DNA of 64,000 nucleotides from Typhlomys cinereus (Eukaryota > Chordata > Mammalia > Rodentia > Platacanthomyidae). Under the pieces are notes generated by a model, which saw nothing but the letters and a program-made list of their open reading frames with translations, searched no databases and was not told where the DNA came from. The stretch is from NCBI GenBank assembly GCA_023101885.1, contig JALPQD010000223.1:2839866-2903865 (forward strand), given 5' to 3'. Each line of letters begins with the position of its first letter. Position 1 is the stretch's first letter. The translations under genes were made by a program, and so were the position numbers. Shown one piece after another: positions 58,646 through 64,000 of the stretch.

Positions 58646-58699
<54 letters not shown>

Positions 58700-58905
58700 C
58701 ACACCAGTGGAAGCCCAAGAATGACATGGGAATCATCCTGGATTGCTCTACTATTGCTTTGCTCTTAGGTTTTCCAGGCTCTGTCTTCAGAAGTAAAAGT
58801 TGCCATCATTTCCACCTGGCATTTGTAAGTGAGATCTGAGGATCTGAACTCAGTTCCTTCTGCTTGCAGGGCAAAGGCTTTATCCATTGTGCCATCTCCC
58901 CAGCC
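58646..58905 (-). mobile_element. B2-superfamily SINE inserted in a MaLR LTR
   Basis: On the minus strand: GGGCTGGGGAGATGGCACAA, GCCCTGCAAGCAGAAGGAAC, TGAGTTCAGATCC, then the body and a (CA)n tail, seen as (TG)n at 58649-58695. Near full length. Confidence 0.87.
58649..58695. repeat. (TG)n microsatellite in SINE tail
   Basis: A pure TG run of about 46 bp next to the minus-strand SINE. Confidence 0.95.
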
Positions 58906-59084
58906 CATGTGTGCTCATATTCACAATGTATCTTCCTTCACTCCCAGGACACCAATCCTGTTGACCCTCTCTTCATAGTCCCATGTTTTAATCACCTCTT
59001 CAAAGAACCAGACTCCGCTGAAGAACAGTTGAGGTCAGGATATCCACACAGTATTTGGATGGCACACAATTCAATCTATAATAA

Positions 59085-60300
59085 CTTTTATGGCCCTATA
59101 AGCAGCTAGACTTCTGAACCATTACAGAGTCAGGTATTGTTTACATGCATGGAACTATCTCTACTTAGCTAAAAAAGAAAAAAGAAAGAAGAGTAAAAAA
59201 AAAGGAACATAAGGAAAAAAAGATGTATTCAATGTCTTTACAGTAATGTTTATAATATGTATTTTTGCCTCTCTATTCAATTTAGAATCACCCATCATCA
59301 TAAATCTAGTCTTTCCCTAACAGTGAGCATTTTCACACATATCACCTCTCCCAAGGACCAGAGAGCAAGGCCTAGGAATGACAACTCTTGAACTAGAATT
59401 CCCATTAGCATCTCAGAACCTCATTCCCAAGACAGAGATAGAAATCAACATCCAAGACAGAGACAGAAATCAACATATTTACTTCATTAAGATTGCAGTG
59501 AAAATATGAAATATTCCTGAAGAAGTATCTTTTACCTAGAAAACCATCAATACAGGCACTCTGATCCTGACAGATCTTATGAAATATTAATAAAAAAGAT
59601 GTCAATATCACCTTTCCTCAATGAAATGTAGAGGAGTTTAACAAGTGTCTGATGAGATCTGGGGCAGAATGTGGAATTCTTGACTCCACATGCTCACTCA
59701 AGCACAGGGTCTAAATTAGACAATGCAAGGGAATGCAGAGGGGGAAACCATGCAATATACTCACTGATGATCCCATCTTACTCTTTGAGCACTCTTATCC
59801 CTGCAAGTAAACTCAGGGAATGTGCCTTTCTGGAACCAAAATAACTGGTGTTTGCACTGACATTTCCTGAACACACAAAGCAATAATGCAGTTCTTCTGT
59901 AATAGTACAGGACAAGGCCTTGTCCTCTAAGTTGTGCAGGCTCATGGGGGCAATTTCCTCAAATACTCAGGATACTGTATCATTGCCTCTCCCCTGGATA
60001 GGCCCCGGGGAACTTCCCTTTGCCTGTGTGAGCTACGTACTATGTCTGCTCAGCTGCCCAGGACAGAAGAATGAGCTCATTGAGCTCCACACACATGACC
60101 CTGGGCTGTGTGTGGAGCTTCAGCCTGGGCCCCTTTGCAGAGCTGCTCAGCAGAGTGAGAAAGAGGAAGTAATGGACATTACATTCCTGTGAACAGCTGG
60201 GAAGACAGACTGGCATTGCTTCATCAGCTTGTGAGTCCAGATGTTGTTCAGTTGGGAGTCTGGGACAGCTCTGTGAACATGCCTGAGTGATCCCAGCAGC
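59085..60300. other. Unrecognised intron sequence with an A-rich patch
   Basis: AAAAAGAAAAAAGAAAG-type A-rich tract at 59170-59222. The remainder has only short frames. A 20-bp-scale local repeat (AGACAGAGA-AGAAATCAACA) is duplicated at about 59433-59475. Confidence 0.5.
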
Positions 60301-60304
60301 CATT

Positions 60305-60605
60305 GTTAGCATGAGACTGAGTATCCCTAATTCCCAAGTTCAAACTCCAAAATGCTCAAAATTTAGAAATCTTAAGAGTTCTGGCATGATCTCACAAAGA
60401 TGAAATCCCACAGCATGCAACCTGTCATCCACAGAAATATTTAAAATATCATATATGAGGTGCGAATGAAACGTGAATGAACTTCAGGCTCACACCTAAG
60501 TCTTATCTTTATGATATCTTATTATAAACATGGAAATAGCCCCAATTCTGAAGTCTGAAACATTTCTGGTCCCCAGCAAATCAATAAGAGCTGCTGACAG
60601 CACAC
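60305..60605 (+). mobile_element. Tigger-type DNA transposon remnant
   Basis: TGAGACTGAGTATCCCTAAT, CTCCAAAATGCTCAAAATTT, GAGTTCTGGCATGATCTCAC, then AAACATTTCTGGTCCCCAGC follow both ends and the middle of a nonautonomous Tigger consensus (GAGTATCCCTAATCCG…TTCTGGTCCCAAGCA). About 300 bp, CpG-depleted. Confidence 0.68.
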
Positions 60606-60609
60606 CAGC

Positions 60610-61915
60610 TACAAAGACATGAGGCAACGGGTGGGTTGTTCTGGACTTAGCCTGGAGATGATGCTCTTGTTTTATTTTATTATTTTTTTCTACACACTTG
60701 CCTTGTTTTCTTATAGATTAATGGCTACATTTAGAATCAAACTTTTAATTAAACAAACACGATGCACATCTGACTTCAGCCCAGGCTCCAGGTGATTACA
60801 AACACAAAGCAGGTGGCTCTGTCCCCTGTGCAGAGCCCCCACTCCATGATTTCTGACTGACCACATGGCTCCAAATTCCTCTTCACAACCTACTGCAATT
60901 TCATGCTACTGTGTGGGGACTTTTGGCTATGTATCTACTAACATGGAGCAAAGCACGGGGCTGAGGGCAGAACAGATGTGTTTTGTCCTTCGCGCATTGG
61001 CCTAGCCAATGTGGATGGAGCTAAGGTTATTTCAGTAGCAAACAGTTGTCAGGGGCACTCCTCTCCAGTGCCCTTCTACTACTTCCTTCATTACCACCTG
61101 GCAGCCTTATTTACACTCTCTCGAACTCCCACTGAACCACATGCCCAGCTTCGGTTTCCTCAACACCTTTGGGCACAGTGAAACTCCCACTGATGTACTT
61201 CTGTGTCAATGCATCTTTCTTTAAGTAACATACAGAACAGACCAGATCACAGTGATGTCTCTGGGCTCTGTTCTCAAACAGGGAGAGGGAGCAAGAGGCA
61301 GCTTGTACCTATGTGTGAAAGTGAATGACATAGGCGACAGGAGAGAAAGTCTGGTAACTCCCCATGTCAGTCAGTGACCCAATGCGCAGACCTTCCAGTT
61401 CCACCGCGACTCGCATTACAGCTGAGGCTGTTCTAGGAAGAATTTTATAAACCAGCACAGAAGATGTCAAGTGAACCTGGTAGCTTTAGTATTCTGTGGA
61501 CAGGTGCCAGCCCAGGGGCCTGGACAACAGGCAAACCCATTCCCAGGACAGAATGTGAACAGACCTCCAAGCATAGGTAAAGGCTGAAGATGAAGATGAC
61601 AGAGTGAGCACACCCGGAGCCCTCAGCTCTGCTCTCCATGCTGGACATGCCTGGGCAGCAGTGGTTGAGTGTACATGAAGGGCTGTCAGTCAGAGAGCGC
61701 CCTGGCAGAGCAGAGTGAGCAACCCACTGGGAAGCTCTGCGAATAAGGTGCAAGAGGTTACAGGGGAAAAAAGAAAGGAATCAAACTGACAATGGAACAG
61801 GAAATGTAATGCTGTGAAATTTAATTTTTGAGATAATATGAGCTTGGCATGAGAGCTGCCCTAACAGTCATCTGGCTCATCTGTAACTCCACGTTTCATG
61901 TGCATGATTTTTCTT
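60610..61915. other. Unrecognised intron sequence
   Basis: No gene or repeat family supported. The 102-codon minus frame at 61445-61753 lacks similarity I recognise. Confidence 0.45.
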
Positions 61916-61919
61916 CTCT

Positions 61920-62200
61920 GTTTTTTTTTTTTTTCAAACTGAAGCAAATTTAATTTAAATAACAGTCTTAGGTAATGGGTTGCAGGGTAAATGGGAGCAC
62001 ATGGGGGTTTAGGTTCCATGTGGGGTCTTCTTTCACAATTATACTACACAAATAAATATAACGATCATTAACATTAACTGAAAATGGCCATTCACAGTAA
62101 CTCCAGCACTCGTTGAGATTTTTCTAGGCCATTTAGAGGCTCAGCTTAATGCTGAAATTTCAGTCTATGGCTTGGTAAGTGCTTTTTCCGTTTAAGAGTT
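61920..62200 (-). other. Possible 3' end of a retrocopied transcript
   Basis: A 15-nt poly-T (61920-61934) is followed on the plus strand by sequence that, read on the minus strand, carries ATTAAA about 15 nt before the A-run. This is the usual arrangement at a cDNA 3' end. I do not recognise the source gene, and no target-site duplication was found. Right limit unknown. Confidence 0.3.
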
Positions 62201-62439
62201 TTTAAATGCATTGTATTTTATTTTTTTAAACAGCAGAGTAAACTTACATACAATCATTAAATATACCAAAAAGAGTCTGACAAGAGTAGGGTATTTGATG
62301 CATTCTCCAAAATCTCTCTCTGAGAAACACAGCAAAAAGATTTTCTATCCTTGGATAATACAGGATAGGACTCTAGGACATTCCTGGTCCTAGGGTCAGT
62401 ATCAGCCACATCACAAGCAATAGTTATGAATAATACATA

Positions 62440-62712
62440 GGATGAATTTGGGACATTTTTCACACTTTGCAATATTTGTATATAATGATATAATTTGGGT
62501 CCCAAGGAGGGACCCAAAACAAGAAAATTCATTCACATTTCACTTGTACTTTATATGCAGCCTGACTCTTATGAGCTAGTTATTAATAGATTTTGTGCAT
62601 GAAGCTAAGTTTCATGGTGTGGAATTTTCCACTTGTGGCAAGATGTTGGTGAGCAAAAAGCATTGGATCATTTTAGACTTCAGGTTTTTAGTCAGGAATC
62701 CCCAACCTGATG
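62440..62712 (-). mobile_element. Tigger-type DNA transposon remnant
   Basis: GCAATATTTGTATATAATGA, TTGGGTCCCAAG, TTCACTTGTACTTTATATGC, GATTTTGTGCATGAAGCTAA, GTTTCATGGTGTGGAATTTT and GTCAGGAATCCCCAACCTGA follow the internal order of a Tigger element, including the CAACCTG terminal motif at the right end. Confidence 0.68.
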
Positions 62713-63049
62713 CTCTTGTAAACTGCAGCTGATGTTCTAGTCCCAGTTTCAGTGACACTGAACAAATTCTGTGCACAGTTTTAAATGGTGAAAGAGCGCC
62801 ATGTCCCCCCAGAGCATGACGGTCTCGCATGGTCACTGGCTTGTCATTCAGCCTTACCTAGTCTTTTCCTTAGACCATTATGACTAGACAGAGGTGGAGG
62901 AATCAAAACTCTTCATTTTTCAGGATACCTGTTTCCTGGCTGCATCCTCACATATTTTGAATGGAGAAAACTCTAACAGGTTCATGGACAACAGCGCCCT
63001 AGTATGACTCCTTCTCATCTTGATACTCTAACTGAACGCTGTGTATTAA

Positions 63050-63416
63050 TTACTTTTCTCATCACTGTGACAAAATACCTGACAAAAGTAACCTAAGGAT
63101 GAAGGGTTTATTTTGGCTCATAGTCCAAGGGTGTAGTTCATCATGGTGAGGAAGGGACGGACAAGAGTTCAAGGCAGCTGGGTTCATACACACTTAACTG
63201 GGAAGCAGAGAACAATTCTAATGCTCAGCTCCCATCTCTTTTATATTCAGTCAGGACCCAACCCACAGAATCCTACTATACCTACTGTTAGGGTGGGTCT
63301 TTTCCACTTCCATTAAGTCAACCTAATAACTTCTTTATAGATACACCCAGAAGTTTCTTTTCTACTTGTTTGTGGGATAACACCAAGTTGACAATCAATA
63401 TTAACCATCACAAAAA
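63050..63416 (-). mobile_element. Rodent medium-reiterated repeat (URR1-like), minus
   Basis: TTACTTTTCTCATCACTGTG, ACAAAATACCTGACAAAAGT, GGTTTATTTTGGCTCATAGT, TAGGGTGGGTCTTTTCCACT, AAGTTGACAATCAATATTAA and CCATCACA match the reverse complement of a common rodent repeat. It is the mirror orientation of the 32130-32462 copy. Family name from memory. Confidence 0.68.
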
Positions 63417-63419
63417 CCT

Positions 63420-64000
63420 CATCCATTTCTTCAAAAATAACTATCAAATGTCTCTCGTGGTGCCAATAATATGTTTGCTGTCAGGAATCAAGGTGAAAAA
63501 CATTTCTGATATGGTAGAGCATATGCCATCTTGCTTCTAAGCATCCGTTGCAAGTAGGATAATCAGTTATTTAAATAAGAATTGCAGAAGCATCAAATTA
63601 GCTACAAAATTATTGTTAACTTGCAATAGCCTCAAATTAATTGGAGATCACATTCATTTTCACAGTCATAGTTAAAATTTGGTTTAGACCTTCTTCACAT
63701 TCATGTTGTGACTGATCTGAACTCGGCTCACATTAACAGTCCCACTGGGTAGATTTCCCGCCAAGTCAAACACACCACATCCAGCAGGGAGCCTTGGCTT
63801 TTCCTCCATCAACCTTGGTCCAGACGAACTCATTTCAGGCGGTGTGTACCACCACCCAGCCAGCTGCTAAAATTCGAAACCAAGGACTTTCCTGAATTCC
63901 TCCCAGCCCCTCCCTACCACATTCCACATCAAATCCATCTGCAAAGCTGTGGATTTCTTCTCCAAAATCCATTTGAAAGCATGTTCTTTTTCACTGTGCT
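63420..64000. other. Unrecognised intron sequence
   Basis: End of the window. No gene or repeat family that I can support. Confidence 0.5.

Larger units (their letters stand above)
58493..59080 (-). mobile_element. MLT1/MST-type MaLR LTR split by a SINE
   Basis: Left part 58493-58645: CAATTCTGGAGACTGCATGT, CCAAGATTAAGGTGCCAGTG and CCCGTGTCCTCATATGG. Right part 58906-59080: CAGGACACCAATCCTGTTGA, AATCACCTCTTCAAAGAACC, AGGATATCCACACAGTATTT and GGCACACAATTCAATCTATA. These are the two halves of the reversed MLT1-like consensus, separated by the SINE at 58646-58905. Confidence 0.72.
17918..64000 (-). other. PIEZO2: PIEZO2 intron upstream of the exon (continues past the right edge)
   Basis: Inferred from the CTTTGCAG acceptor next to the exon at 17792-17917. 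The 46 kb to the right hold only repeats and unrecognised AT-rich sequence. The preceding exon (encoding the region ending in SEPTKTTMQ) was not found on the minus strand, so the intron appears to exceed the window. Confidence 0.78.

Overview
This is a window of mammalian chromosomal DNA, almost certainly from a rodent. Introns and interspersed repeats fill nearly all of it. The repeats include B1-type and ID-type SINEs, many copies of a tRNA-derived B2-superfamily SINE with long (CA)n tails, a young L1 family, MIR and L2 fossils, MaLR LTRs and Tigger-type DNA elements. The B2-like SINE differs from the murid B2 consensus. It suggests a dipodoid (jerboa or jumping mouse) or another non-murid rodent; that placement is an inference.

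One protein-coding exon is convincing: a 126-bp exon of the mechanosensitive channel gene PIEZO2 on the minus strand (17792-17917), with good splice sites and codon phase on both sides. The gene runs right to left. About 46 kb of intron therefore lies upstream of the exon (17918-64000) and about 18 kb downstream (1-17791). I found no second PIEZO2 exon, tRNA, rRNA, CRISPR array or host promoter.

Layout: 1-17.8 kb is AT-rich intron with SINEs, two short 5'-truncated L1 3' ends (2.3 kb minus, 6.0 kb plus), old L1 pieces and MIRs. From about 19.95 to 30.5 kb is a three-level nest. An old L1 was split in its ORF1 by a nearly complete younger L1 (20256-26664, 23-bp target duplication), and the younger L1 was split in its ORF2 by a SINE (12-bp duplication). 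From 30.5 to 46.5 kb there are SINEs, simple repeats, rodent medium-reiterated elements, a possible solo LTR and an AT-rich inverted repeat. From 46.5 to 52 kb there is an old minus-strand L1 and a 0.75-kb young L1 3' end. From 52 to 64 kb there are MaLR/MLT1 LTRs (one split by a SINE), Tigger remnants and more medium-reiterated repeats.

The young L1 family has four copies truncated at different points, three with clear target-site duplications, so the lineage was active fairly recently. The longest copy is dead: its ORF1 ends early, and its ORF2 carries a SINE, about four frameshifts and two nonsense codons. I see no new defence, metabolic or regulatory system. The interest lies in the insertion history: nested elements, repeated use of one target site, and microsatellites seeded by SINE tails.
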